39,192 nt of DNA from Chitinispirillales bacterium ANBcel5 (GTDB lineage: Bacteria > Fibrobacterota > Chitinivibrionia > Chitinivibrionales > Chitinispirillaceae), in NCBI GenBank assembly GCA_029688955.1, contig JARUKZ010000040.1:1-39192 (forward strand), in the 5' to 3' direction. The notes under the pieces are model-generated. The model had not been told where the DNA came from and made no database searches. It saw nothing but the letters and a program-made list of their open reading frames with translations. Shown piece after piece: positions 8,242-16,780 of the stretch (the first letter of the stretch is position 1; each line of letters begins with the position of its first letter). The position numbers and the translations under genes were made by a program.

Positions 8242-8976
8242 CTATCTTTGCGCCTTATCTTTATCTACCATAAACTGCTTTACTTCAATTCCCCCAAAAA
8301 TACAGCGTGTGTTTATGATAATGGTTTTATGGCAATCTTCGCTACCTTTGTGTTCATACTTCTTGTTTAATAAAACTCCACCACTTTCATTTTTCATAAA
8401 CTCTATGCTACCTAAAAGAGTAGTATTTGTAAAAACATAATTTAATTCAGGATTCACCCTTAGATCAATTCCGCCCATAATCGCTGTCAGTGAAATGATG
8501 GTTTCGCCATCAGGAACTTCAACCTGGCTTATGTCCAGATCAACCCCTCCCATTATGGCGATATAATAGCAATTATTAAGAGTAGTTCCTTCAAGTTTTT
8601 TATCTATTCCACTCATTACCGCCCAATTTCCATTTTTTGATCCTTTCCCCGAAAGAAGAATACTAATGCCAATTAAGATCACTATCAATGGAAAGATCAA
8701 CTTCCAGATTAGTGAGAGATCAAAAGTATAATAGCCTAAATTCCTCGCAATAATGGCGACTCCCAAACCTACAAGGATTAGTCCCCAAATTATATTGGCG
8801 TTTTTATATCTGTTTTTATTATCTAAAAGGGTTTCTAATCCCCAGATAATAAAGACAACCGGCCAAAATGTAGCTATTAACTCTCCAACAGCAATATCGG
8901 TTACACCTAAGTTATTAGTCAGCAGTATAATTCCAATTATAATAAGTAGTAGTCCCCAAATCAATGATGTTTTCAT
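8242..8976 (-). CDS. LiaF-like membrane protein (cell-envelope stress type)
   Basis: The 244-residue product starts at ATG with GGAGGAA upstream. Residues about 4-22, 31-48, 62-80 and 86-108 are four hydrophobic segments (such as WGLLLIIIGIILL and IIWGLILVGLGVAII) typical of the DUF5668/LiaF N-terminal region. Residues about 118-235 are a soluble beta-helix-like domain with repeats IAIMGGVDLDIS and LTAIMGGIDLRVN, matching the LiaF C-terminal (DUF2154-like) family. In Firmicutes LiaF inhibits the LiaSR response to cell-wall antibiotics; here no two-component pair is adjacent, so the role is open. It is intact and lies between two decayed rhs/fic blocks. A 14-bp palindrome lies about 92 bp upstream. 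Confidence 0.85.
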   Translation of the reverse strand: MKTSLIWGLLLIIIGIILLTNNLGVTDIAVGELIATFWPVVFIIWGLETLLDNKNRYKNANIIWGLILVGLGVAIIARNLGYYTFDLSLIWKLIFPLIVILIGISILLSGKGSKNGNWAVMSGIDKKLEGTTLNNCYYIAIMGGVDLDISQVEVPDGETIISLTAIMGGIDLRVNPELNYVFTNTTLLGSIEFMKNESGGVLLNKKYEHKGSEDCHKTIIINTRCIFGGIEVKQFMVDKDKAQR

Positions 8977-9436
8977 TTATGCATTCCTCCGTATTTCTCA
9001 GTAAGAATCTATTATCAAGAAATATATAACCTTAAAGTTATAAATTAGTATAAGGTATACTGGTTATGTAAAGTTCTTTACAGATTTTTTGATCATATTT
9101 ACTAACATTTAAAATAAGTATAGTCGGTAGTAATTCAAATAAAGTATTCGTCTTAAACGACTAAAACAAGTAACGGCTGTTACAGTATGAAATGAGTGCA
9201 TATCAAAATGATGCGTTATTTTCGCTCCTTGCTCGGGAATCAGGAAACCCCCTAAATTTTTGTTTTTTACACATTTTTCACCAGTTTTTAGTAAGCTGAG
9301 AGAAGATGAAATTGAAGCTAGCACCGAATGTAAGGCTATTTTAAAATTCTATGTTTCAGCAGCCTCTGTCCACAAATGCACATCACTTATCCGGCTCAGT
9401 TAACCCTAGCTATTATAGCATTTTCCACTTTAGGTT
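8977..9436. other. Leader of the LiaF-like gene and gene-free DNA
   Basis: The AT-rich stretch next to the LiaF-like start contains a perfect palindrome GTAAAGTTCTTTAC at 9068-9081, a plausible operator. The rest (9110-9436) has no supported frame and leads into the second rhs fragment without a recognisable boundary element. Confidence 0.45.
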
Positions 9437-9581
9437 GACCGGTCCAATTTCCTCCTATTTCGACCCAAACGGCAACTGCACCGAACTTGAGCATATAGCC
9501 GAAATCTCCTGGAATTACCGCAACAACATCTCAAAAGCGACGATCATTGAGCAGTTTTACTTACACACACAAAAAATGTGA
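9437..9581 (+). pseudogene. Second Rhs fragment, short 3' remnant
   Basis: This encodes LTGPISSYFDPNGNCTELEH, IAEISWNYRNNISKATIIEQ, then FYLHTQKM and a stop. It is homologous to 6552-6697. Differences in the Rhs part are almost all in third codon positions (about 12 silent changes against one amino-acid change, Leu to Pro), so the two copies diverged as working genes. The end point and foreign tail are the same in both. The sequence left of 9437 is unrelated to Rhs. Confidence 0.82.
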
Positions 9582-9606
9582 ATATATAATTTTAGAGGCC
9601 TTTTCG

Positions 9607-9791
9607 TTACATATAAAAAGCTATATGTAACTTTAGAGGCTTTTTGGTTACATATAAAAGCTATATGTGACTTTAGAGGCTTTTTGGTTACATATAAAAG
9701 CTATATGTAACTTTAGAGGCCCTTTCGTTACATATAAAAGCTATATGTAACTTTAGAGGCCCTTTCGTTACATATAAATTGTGCTATGTAA
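9607..9791. repeat. 40-bp tandem hairpin repeats, array 2
   Basis: Units start at 9607, 9648, 9688, 9728 and 9768, with 40-41 bp spacing; the last is degenerate. Each unit has perfect 9-bp arms TTACATATA / TATATGTAA around a loop of 5-6 nt (AAAGC in most), then a linker CTTTAGAGGC plus CTTTCG or TTTTGG. The arms are self-complementary, so both strands can form the same hairpins. The array is cleaner and longer than array 1, consistent with later expansion. Confidence 0.92.
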
Positions 9792-9827
9792 TTAAGATTC
9801 GGTTTTTAGCAAACCTTTTTGCCATAT

Positions 9828-10105
9828 CATTTCTCCATGAACAGATCCAAATATGGTTTAAAAACGAAAAACCGGTACGGGCATAGCCGGTGGACTCATG
9901 TACTATTTCTAGTTCTACCAATTTCTGTATCAGTGTATTTGCCGTCTGATGGTAATATCAAGGAATTGGGCTGCATCATTGATGGAAACTGTTGGTCTTT
10001 GATAGAACTTCATTATATGTGATTTGGATTTTTTAATCCATTCGCTCATTCTAAAAAGACGATGTTTGACATCATGAAGTAAACACTTGATTTTTCAGCT
10101 ATGAT
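9828..10105 (-). pseudogene. Second decayed Fic C-terminal remnant
   Basis: The minus strand carries the same order as 6899-7240: a HDVKHRLF-like stretch, then FYQRPTVSINDAAQFLDIT, then, after a one-base deletion at about 9951 (GG where copy 1 has GGG), the remaining winged-helix sequence. Several further indels break the frame. It is a degraded paralogue of the first fic remnant and completes the duplicated rhs-tail / hairpin-array / fic-tail block. Confidence 0.72.
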
Positions 10106-10255
10106 TCTTCGCTGCTGATCTTATATTTCGAACTGTCGTAAATGTGAGATCAGGCACCGTTCCCCAAACGGATACAATATTATTCTGCTACTGTTGCAGT
10201 AATTGGCCCCATAACTTATTTAACCTAGAAGATTGTGACAGGAGGAAAACAACAA

Positions 10256-11089
10256 ATGCCAAACATTTACGATTATACCGACTATCGCCTGTTTCTGAAA
10301 GAGTATTACGAGGAACAGAAAAAAAATAAACCCTATTTCTCCTACCAGTACCTTGCGGATCACTGCAAGTTCAGGTCGAAATCATTTATTTACAAGGTGA
10401 TTAAGGGTGAAAAAGCGCTCACCGTAGAGTCTGCACTGAAAATCGGTAAATTCATGAAACTTAAGAAACAGGATCTTGATTACTTTGAAGCAATTATACA
10501 TTTCACCAACGCAAAATCATCATCAGAGAAAGAGTATCATTTCAAAAAGATCCAGAATATGAGTTTCGGGACTCACTCTGCAATAATGCGTCAAAACCAG
10601 TATGAATACTTTAATCACTGGTATAATCCGGTTATTAGAGAGTTGGTTACCATTCTGGACTGGAAAAATGACTATACACTTCTTGCAAACAGTATAACAC
10701 CACCCATTACCGTCTGGGATGCAAAAAGATCGGTTAAACTTCTTCTTGATTTGGAAATGATAAGAATAGACGAGAGTGGCAACTATTACCAGGCAGACAA
10801 ATCGATCACTACAGGAAACGATGTGGTACATTTGGCAATCCATAACTACCAACGTCAAACAATTGCAAGAGCAGTCGAGGCAATAGACTTATTTGAAAGG
10901 GATAAACGTGAAATTTCCACCCTTACTGTAAGTATTTCAGAGAACGGGGCCAAACAGCTCAAACAGGAGATTGCACGTTTCAGAAAGCAAATAGTTTCTT
11001 TGGTTAGTGATGATGTTGAACCTGACAGGATTTATCAGATAAATCTCCAGGCCTTTCCCATGCATCAGCCAAAAAAGGACACAAAATGA
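10256..11089 (+). CDS. TIGR02147-family regulator
   Basis: I chose the ATG at 10256 because it follows AGGAGG at good spacing; an in-frame GTG at 10235 lies upstream of that site. The product is 277 residues. Its N terminus (MPNIYDYTDYRLFLKEYYEE) and the next part (SYQYLADHCKFRSKSFIYKVIKGEKAL) match TIGR02147, a family first seen as many paralogues in Fibrobacter succinogenes. Residues about 25-65 resemble a helix-turn-helix. The C-terminal domain (about 110-260) includes a winged-helix-like part (TVWDAKRSVKLLLDLEMIRI). Family members are thought to be regulators next to surface-protein genes. The stop overlaps the next gene's ATG by 4 bp (ATGA), so the two are translationally coupled. Confidence 0.88.
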   Translation: MPNIYDYTDYRLFLKEYYEEQKKNKPYFSYQYLADHCKFRSKSFIYKVIKGEKALTVESALKIGKFMKLKKQDLDYFEAIIHFTNAKSSSEKEYHFKKIQNMSFGTHSAIMRQNQYEYFNHWYNPVIRELVTILDWKNDYTLLANSITPPITVWDAKRSVKLLLDLEMIRIDESGNYYQADKSITTGNDVVHLAIHNYQRQTIARAVEAIDLFERDKREISTLTVSISENGAKQLKQEIARFRKQIVSLVSDDVEPDRIYQINLQAFPMHQPKKDTK

Positions 11090-12780
11090 ATAAATTAATC
11101 GTGTTTTTGATGTATACTTTTTTGATTCAGTTCATCACCGTACACGTACGGTGTACAAGCGAAATCGTTGGTGGCGGAAGCACTGAGACCATAGGAAAGG
11201 TGAGCTTTTCTGATGGCACACCTGCTGCAGATGTTGAGATTTTGTTTGTTCCCGAAGATTTTGAACCGCAATTTGATACCCCGCACCCCGCAATCAGATC
11301 CACTGTTTCAGACAACAAAGGTCGATACGACTTCGGCTCACTATCGGACGGTAGGTACAATATCTTCTTCGAAAAAAAAGGTTTAAAAGCCTATAGAAGA
11401 GCAGTAGAAATAGTTGAAAACAAGACACAAGAGGATATCAGTGATACACTCTATAAGCCAGGATCTGTTTCGGGTATAGTAAGATTGCTGGATTATCACG
11501 ATCACAGTGATGTCTTCATACTGGTGACCGGTTCCAATCACTATGTTACACCAAAGGATTCCTGTGGCAATTTTACTATAAAAGACTTTGCTCAGGGTCA
11601 ATATAATCTAAAAATCATTGCAGGATACCCAAACTATGATATTATCGATACATCGGTAATAATCACATCCGGAATTAAAGACACAATTGCAGACACCATT
11701 TTTCTGCCCTATATCGGTATACCATCTCCGGAATCACTTATAGCTCACTACGATTCCTCTATGCTTGAGCTTACACTCAGCTGGCCCCGAATTGATTCAC
11801 CTAATCTTGATGGGTATGCTGTTTTGCGAAAAGAATATGGTTCGGAAGAAAACTTTTCGATGGTCAGCAGTACTATCATTACAGATACGTTCTTTGTCGA
11901 TATGTGTGATGGCATAAATACAGTTGCCGGAAAGACCTACTCTTACCGTGTTACAGCGGTGAATAATGAAGGTGTAAGTGGAAAACCGGGAGAAGCGGTT
12001 GAGGTTACATATCATCAAAGCCCCCCTTTTGCAGACTCTCTTTTCATAAGACCCTTTGGTGAAGACGTCATTACAGGAATAAGTCACTCATTTGACAGCG
12101 CTTTAGCAGTAGTTTTTTCAGATACCTCGGCTCTTTTTATCATAAATTTATCAGAAAGGAGGATCGCTTCAGTTTCTCTTCCAGAAAACGCATTACCTTT
12201 CTCTGTTTCAGTTATGGAAGATTCCACCTTTATTGTTGCAACTAATAAAGGTATCTACAATATCGATCGTCAGGGTAACAGGCTCTACTGGTACAACATA
12301 CAAACCACCACCTTATTTTCAAGAGAATCACGTTACATCTACTATGTTTCAAGAAATGATTTTCACACCCATTTTAATACTTTTGGATCTTTAGACACCT
12401 ATACTGGAATTGATGAACCGATAGTATCATTTAAGGATTCAGAAATCCAGGCTGTAACAGCAAATAACACTACTGTCAGTTTTGCGATAAGCCGCTACAA
12501 CCAACTCATTTTCAAAGCATCCGACTTTGAAGCTTCTGTTACAAAGAATGTTTTTGGCCCTGTGAAAAATGTTGCTAAAAGCACAGTTACCGCTGCAGAT
12601 CACGATTTCTTTATAACTTACGGTAAAATTATCTGTCGTTTATCGGGAGACAATTACCAGATCATAGCAAGAAAAATGGCTCCTGACCATATAGAGGCTG
12701 CTGGGTGGCAGCCAGATCTAAGAAAACTCTTTATTCTCAGCAAAGAAGGCTATCTCTATTCAACAGAAATGAAAATGTAA
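11086..12780 (+). CDS. Secreted multidomain surface protein (carboxypeptidase-regulatory-like + FN3-like + propeller-like)
   Basis: The 564-residue product overlaps the TIGR02147 regulator by 4 bp. Residues 1-23 are a signal peptide ending near VHVRC; the Cys at 23 could be a lipobox but the preceding residues are not canonical. Residues about 32-112 (GKVSFSDGTPAADVEILFVP to GRYDFGSLSDGRYNIFFEKKG) form a carboxypeptidase regulatory-like beta-sandwich, followed by a shorter second one (GSVSGIVRLL...). Residues about 215-310 look like an FN3 domain (LTLSWPRIDSPNLDGYAVLR, TYSYRVTAVNNEG). The rest resembles beta-propeller blades. Such proteins coupled to TIGR02147 genes are typical of Fibrobacterota. 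The function is unknown; the regulator may act on this gene or sense it. Confidence 0.82.
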   Translation: MNKLIVFLMYTFLIQFITVHVRCTSEIVGGGSTETIGKVSFSDGTPAADVEILFVPEDFEPQFDTPHPAIRSTVSDNKGRYDFGSLSDGRYNIFFEKKGLKAYRRAVEIVENKTQEDISDTLYKPGSVSGIVRLLDYHDHSDVFILVTGSNHYVTPKDSCGNFTIKDFAQGQYNLKIIAGYPNYDIIDTSVIITSGIKDTIADTIFLPYIGIPSPESLIAHYDSSMLELTLSWPRIDSPNLDGYAVLRKEYGSEENFSMVSSTIITDTFFVDMCDGINTVAGKTYSYRVTAVNNEGVSGKPGEAVEVTYHQSPPFADSLFIRPFGEDVITGISHSFDSALAVVFSDTSALFIINLSERRIASVSLPENALPFSVSVMEDSTFIVATNKGIYNIDRQGNRLYWYNIQTTTLFSRESRYIYYVSRNDFHTHFNTFGSLDTYTGIDEPIVSFKDSEIQAVTANNTTVSFAISRYNQLIFKASDFEASVTKNVFGPVKNVAKSTVTAADHDFFITYGKIICRLSGDNYQIIARKMAPDHIEAAGWQPDLRKLFILSKEGYLYSTEMKM

Positions 12781-12819
12781 TGCTCGGGCGCATGTCTAAA
12801 AAATGATGGAGAGGAAGAT

Positions 12820-14949
12820 ATGAATATAATGAAGAAACAAATCAGAGTCCTGATTTTTGCACTTTTCCTTGTAGTTTTCACTGCTTTTTCCGGGGAGTGG
12901 AAACACCTCAGACCAACCGTCGGGCCAACAATTGTTACCAATATTACCTCATTGGGAATCTATCAGTTTGCGCTTGTTGTGGAAACATCGCATATCAAAA
13001 CAATTTACAAAAGAACTTCTGGAAACAGACTATGGTACAGGATTTTATCAGACACTGCCTCCAGTTCGTTTGCAAATTTTCGGGGGAACTTGGAAACCGC
13101 CGGGGGAAAAGTGTTCTATAGGGGAAGTGAAAACAATCAACAGTCTGCAGATTTTGGCAGGAGGTGGACCGATCTATCCTTCGATCCATCCAAAACAGTT
13201 TTTTTCGGTGATACCCTTCTGCGGATCTACCGTACACAAATTTCGGAAGATGGTGGAAGAAGCTGGAACAGATTATCTTCTGATTTTTATTCTGGACCTG
13301 TTAACTGCATCACCTACGGTGAAAGCAAGGCCTATATCGGTGGTTGGGGTGGAATAGCGGTACTGGAAAGTGATTTGCAATGGTCATTTCTTGACAATGG
13401 TCTTCCTGAGCGGGAAAACATTACTGCGATAGGAAAATTGAATGATTCGGTACTTATTGCATCTACAGAACTGGCGCTGTACCATTCAAAAGATGGCGGA
13501 AGTTCCTGGGGCCTGCTTGATTCAACTATCTCTATACCATTCAGTGTAACAGGGGAAAAGCATTTTGCAGTTTCTGAAAATGTTCACTACATGAGCACAG
13601 AAACGGATATCTATGAGCTTGCAAATGATGGCTCAATTAAAAGAAAATTAGATACAGGCTTTAGACGGTATCATTCAGGTATCTCAGTTTTTGAGGACAC
13701 ACTCTATACTTCAGGATATGACGGAGTATATAAGTACCTGAAATCTTCCGATTCATGGGAACTAACGAATTTTGGCATAGATAGAAGCAACATCATAACA
13801 GAAGCATTCGTTAGCGGAGAGGAATTTTTTGTTACATCGGTAACAGGCCTGTACACACCCGGATCAATAGCTTCAGGATACAGACCAATGTATTCTTCTG
13901 TTTTTGCCTTGGATCAGCTTAGTGGTGAATGGAGAATAGTCCTGGAGGAAGACTTCCTGGTTTCAGGTTTTGCTGTTATCGGAGACAAATACTTTGCTGC
14001 TTTGAGGTGTCCAGATTCTGAAAAAACGATCAAGCTTGTCTCTGAGAACAGAGGCGACAGTTGGGAAGATAGTGACTTTCCTGATCTGTCACCCCATAAT
14101 ATTTCTGTCTATGGTGATACTGTGTACTCCTGGAACAAAGGTATTCTGCGAAGTACGAATGAATTCTCCTCATGGGATACTATCACAGTACCTAGATCTA
14201 ATACTCGGATTGAGGAATTTGTAGCACTGGATAACACACTTATTTATGGATGGCTCGGAAAGGGATCAAGAATAACCGTCGGAGGAATTACTATATCACA
14301 TGATGGAGGAGAGACTCTGGATGATTTAACAGACAGAACCCGTCAATTTGCCTATTCGGAGGGAAAATTAATTTTTGAATATCATGACACCTTGCACATT
14401 TCTCATGATTCAGGCTTAACCTGGGATGCGATTACGCGATCCGGAGAGAAATATGATATTAACGGATTTACAAGCTGTGGAATTGTTTTTGGGAGACATT
14501 CGCACTTCTCCTTAGACAGGGGAGCAACCTGGGAACCAATAATCGGTCCAGACGGAAATCTAACAACTATAAGAACCTTCAGGCTTTATAATGATATGAT
14601 GTATTCAATCGATAATGGTGTTTTTTACGCAAAACCGGCATCATCCCTTGGAACAACTCTATCAAGTGAAGGGCCAAAGGTTTATTCCAGAGCAACTGTT
14701 TCCGATATTTTTCATACAATTAATGGCAATATTCTCTCACTTCGGCTCAATATACCACAAAGGGAAACCAACTACCATATCTCTTTACACGATCTTAAAG
14801 GCGCTGTTGTAATGAAAAAAGCAGGAACTCTGAGCTATGGAAAGAACATAATTGATTTAGACTGTTCAGGTATTTCAAATGCAATCTATCTGCTCAATAT
14901 CCGGACTGGAAATAAGCACCATGCCAGAAGAGTTGTTATCGGACCATGA
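12820..14949 (+). CDS. Secreted BNR/Asp-box repeat protein with type IX-like sorting tail
   Basis: The 709-residue product starts at ATG after GGAGAGGAAG, 39 bp after the previous stop, so it may belong to the same operon. Residues 1-24 form a signal peptide (LIFALFLVVFTAFSG). The body has repeated Asp-box-like motifs (SEDGGRSW, SKDGGSSWGLL, SENRGDSWED, SHDSGLTWD, SLDRGATWE), the hallmark of BNR/sortilin-type beta-propellers. The last 75 residues (ISLHDLKGAVVMKKAG ... ISNAIYLLNIRTGNKHHARR) look like the C-terminal sorting domain of type IX secreted proteins. It is probably displayed at the surface; no catalytic residues are evident. Confidence 0.85.
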   Translation: MNIMKKQIRVLIFALFLVVFTAFSGEWKHLRPTVGPTIVTNITSLGIYQFALVVETSHIKTIYKRTSGNRLWYRILSDTASSSFANFRGNLETAGGKVFYRGSENNQQSADFGRRWTDLSFDPSKTVFFGDTLLRIYRTQISEDGGRSWNRLSSDFYSGPVNCITYGESKAYIGGWGGIAVLESDLQWSFLDNGLPERENITAIGKLNDSVLIASTELALYHSKDGGSSWGLLDSTISIPFSVTGEKHFAVSENVHYMSTETDIYELANDGSIKRKLDTGFRRYHSGISVFEDTLYTSGYDGVYKYLKSSDSWELTNFGIDRSNIITEAFVSGEEFFVTSVTGLYTPGSIASGYRPMYSSVFALDQLSGEWRIVLEEDFLVSGFAVIGDKYFAALRCPDSEKTIKLVSENRGDSWEDSDFPDLSPHNISVYGDTVYSWNKGILRSTNEFSSWDTITVPRSNTRIEEFVALDNTLIYGWLGKGSRITVGGITISHDGGETLDDLTDRTRQFAYSEGKLIFEYHDTLHISHDSGLTWDAITRSGEKYDINGFTSCGIVFGRHSHFSLDRGATWEPIIGPDGNLTTIRTFRLYNDMMYSIDNGVFYAKPASSLGTTLSSEGPKVYSRATVSDIFHTINGNILSLRLNIPQRETNYHISLHDLKGAVVMKKAGTLSYGKNIIDLDCSGISNAIYLLNIRTGNKHHARRVVIGP

Positions 14950-15230
14950 GGAGCGGTATACAATCAACTGTTAATGAGGGAGTTGGCGAAACTGCTAGCT
15001 GGGTTGCAATAATATGTCCGAAGTTGAGTGTGGTTGGAACGGTTTCTGATGTTACAGCAGTTTTAATTGATGTAGCGCAATTAAGTTTAGGATTAAATGA
15101 TGTAGAAAGTCTAAAAAGCTCAAGTTTTAGGTTAAATCGTGGTTTGTTTTTTGGAGATGCTGCTGGAACGATATTAGGTACAATGGGTAGATATGGTGGT
15201 AATATAGCTGCTGCAGCAGAAAAGGTTTAG
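14946..15230 (+). CDS. Small hydrophobic protein, possible detached rhs-type tip fragment
   Basis: This 94-residue frame overlaps the previous stop by 4 bp (ATGA), but there is no separate Shine-Dalgarno sequence. It contains GETASWVAIICPKLSVVGTV, SDVTAVLIDVAQLSLGLND and LFFGDAAGTILGTMGRYGG. Hydrophobic Ala/Gly/Val stretches of this kind are common between the Rhs core and the toxin domain. No toxin motif is visible. It may be a leftover of a polymorphic-toxin cassette inserted behind the BNR gene. The short membrane protein that follows would fit as its immunity gene. The call is tentative. Confidence 0.45.
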   Translation: MRSGIQSTVNEGVGETASWVAIICPKLSVVGTVSDVTAVLIDVAQLSLGLNDVESLKSSSFRLNRGLFFGDAAGTILGTMGRYGGNIAAAAEKV

Positions 15231-15265
15231 ATATTGGATTTGAAAGTTTAACAAAGTGACATCTA

Positions 15266-15466
15266 ATGGAAAATGAACACTTGCAGGTTGGGTTAATTCT
15301 TTTATCTATCGGAATATTTATTTTCTTAAGTAATTACTTACGAAAGATGAATGAGGGAAGAAAGGATTTGCCTGAATCATACTTTTTAAGAGGAAAAGTT
15401 CTGAAACCTTTTGGAATGATATTTTTTTTCTTAGGGTTAATATTTTCTATCATAGCACTTTTTTAA
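15266..15466 (+). CDS. Small two-helix membrane protein
   Basis: The 66-residue product has two hydrophobic helices (about residues 6-24, VGLILLSIGIFIFLSNYL, and 48-66, FGMIFFFLGLIFSIIALF) joined by a basic loop with RKDLPESYFLRGKVLK. The architecture matches many small immunity proteins of polymorphic toxins, but it is not diagnostic. It lies 36 bp after the hydrophobic fragment. It is AT-rich compared with the BNR gene. Confidence 0.55.
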   Translation: MENEHLQVGLILLSIGIFIFLSNYLRKMNEGRKDLPESYFLRGKVLKPFGMIFFFLGLIFSIIALF

Positions 15467-16273
15467 TTAACCCATCAAACATGCTGAGCGGTGACCAGTA
15501 CTTCAGTGTGGATACAACGAAGTTTACATGTGACTAAGTTCAAAGTGCTGACACCCTGTTCCTTTCGCATATTACTCCCGGTTTTCCTGAATTATCATCA
15601 TAGCCCGAAATAGGTATAAAGTCCACAAGTAGTCCTCGGAGACTAAGGATGATATCAGCATTCCTAAAATTGCATTGCTCCAGCGCTCCATAAATTTCAT
15701 TCAACTTAAAAACATCTCTGTAGTCAAAGGGACCTCAGCAGCTTTTGAGAACAATTCTTGAGCTTGACGGCATTTTCTTAATTCTTTTTCAAGAAAGGTC
15801 TTGAATTTGAAATATCTATACGCAGGGCGTTGTTCAAAAACCGGCTCACCCGGGCTGAACGGATTGAGGGCTGTTCAACCAGCTCAGTGCAGAGAAAGTC
15901 CTACAAGTAGGCGATATGCTTTGTTTAGCATATTATCACTTCTTGGTTTGAACTGGTAGGGTTTGTCTTCAGAAAGAATAATTGACTAACCAACCCGAGA
16001 CAAGTTTAATCATTTCTATCTACTGTGAGCACATACATATTTATGGATGTATCCGGATTACCCGAAGGATTTAAGGTAGTAAAAATGTAACGCATCGTGC
16101 TTTCGGTGCACAGTAGGAAAAAAGAAATATGCCGTTTCTTTTCCTGTCTTCCCGTGCATATCATTTCTATAACTTATAAGACTTAATGCTCAGATGTAAG
16201 TAATCATTTCTTTTGGCTTTCTCTCCGTGTGATTGCCAAACACCCCCTAAAAGATGTTTTTAGACCAAAAATT
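15467..16273. other. Gene-free stretch with a possible minus-strand decayed coding remnant
   Basis: On the minus strand, 15830 down to about 15740 reads RPAYRYFKFKTFLEKELRKC then RQAQELFSKAAE. After a frame change near 15740 the sequence down to about 15535 reads FDYRDVFKLNEIYGALEQCN then FRNADIILSLRGLLVDF. The amino-acid composition is protein-like in both pieces, so this may be a frameshifted remnant; I do not recognise a family. The remainder shows nothing until the 21-bp repeats begin at 16274. Confidence 0.35.
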
Positions 16274-16441
16274 TGAGAAACAGGGGGTAATTTGTGAGAA
16301 ACACTATAGTGTGAGTGAGAAACATCACCCTTGCAATGAGAAACATGCCTAAAAATTTGAGAAACATACCTAAAAATCTGAGAAACACGGCATGCACGCT
16401 GAGAAACATACCCATTTCAGTGAGAAACACGCTCAAAAACG
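16274..16441 (+). repeat. Left 21-bp array: eight units of TGAGAAACA plus 12 variable bases
   Basis: TGAGAAACA starts at 16274, 16295, 16316, 16337, 16358, 16379, 16400 and 16421, every 21 bp without exception. The 12 bases after each copy differ between units (for example TGCCTAAAAATT, CGGCATGCACGC, TACCCATTTCAG). Only the 9-mer is conserved, so selection or a binding protein seems to hold the 9-mer and its spacing. The 21-bp step equals two turns of B-DNA. Confidence 0.95.
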
Positions 16442-16455
16442 GAGTGCATAAGGCA

Positions 16456-16780
16456 TGTTTCTCACTGTTTGGGGCATGTTTCTCACTGTTTGGGGCATGT
16501 TTCTCACTGTTTGGGGCATGTTTCTCACTGTTTGGGGCATGTTTCTCACTGTTTGGGGCATGTTTCTCACTGTTTGGGGCATGTTTCTCACTGTTTGGGG
16601 CATGTTTCTCACTGTTTGGGGCATGTTTCTCACTGTTTGGGGCATGTTTCTCACTGTTTGGGGCATGTTTCTCACTGTTCGGGGCATGTTTCTCACTGTT
16701 TGGGGCATGTTTCTCACTGTTTGGGGCATGTTTCTCACTGTTTGGGGCATGTTTCTCACTGTTCGGGGACATGTTTCTGG
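16456..16780 (-). repeat. Right 21-bp array: fifteen near-identical units in the opposite orientation
   Basis: The complement of the left 9-mer, TGTTTCTCA, starts at 16456 and then every 21 bp to 16750 (15 units). A degenerate sixteenth copy starts at 16772, off phase by one base. Here the 12-bp part is almost constant (CTGTTTGGGGCA, with two units CTGTTC instead). The array is a homogenised, inverted counterpart of the left array. The two face each other across about 26 bp at 16430-16455. Confidence 0.95.

Noticed and set aside
8075..8440. Plus-strand frame of 121 codons
   Set aside because: It overlaps the well-supported LiaF-like gene on the other strand and has no motif.
12932..13357. 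Plus-strand frame of 141 codons inside the BNR gene
   Set aside because: It is an out-of-frame shadow of the BNR protein gene.
16274..16780. CRISPR array
   Set aside because: The repeat is 9 bp and the variable part 12 bp, far below CRISPR sizes. The right array has no spacer diversity, and no cas gene is in the window.
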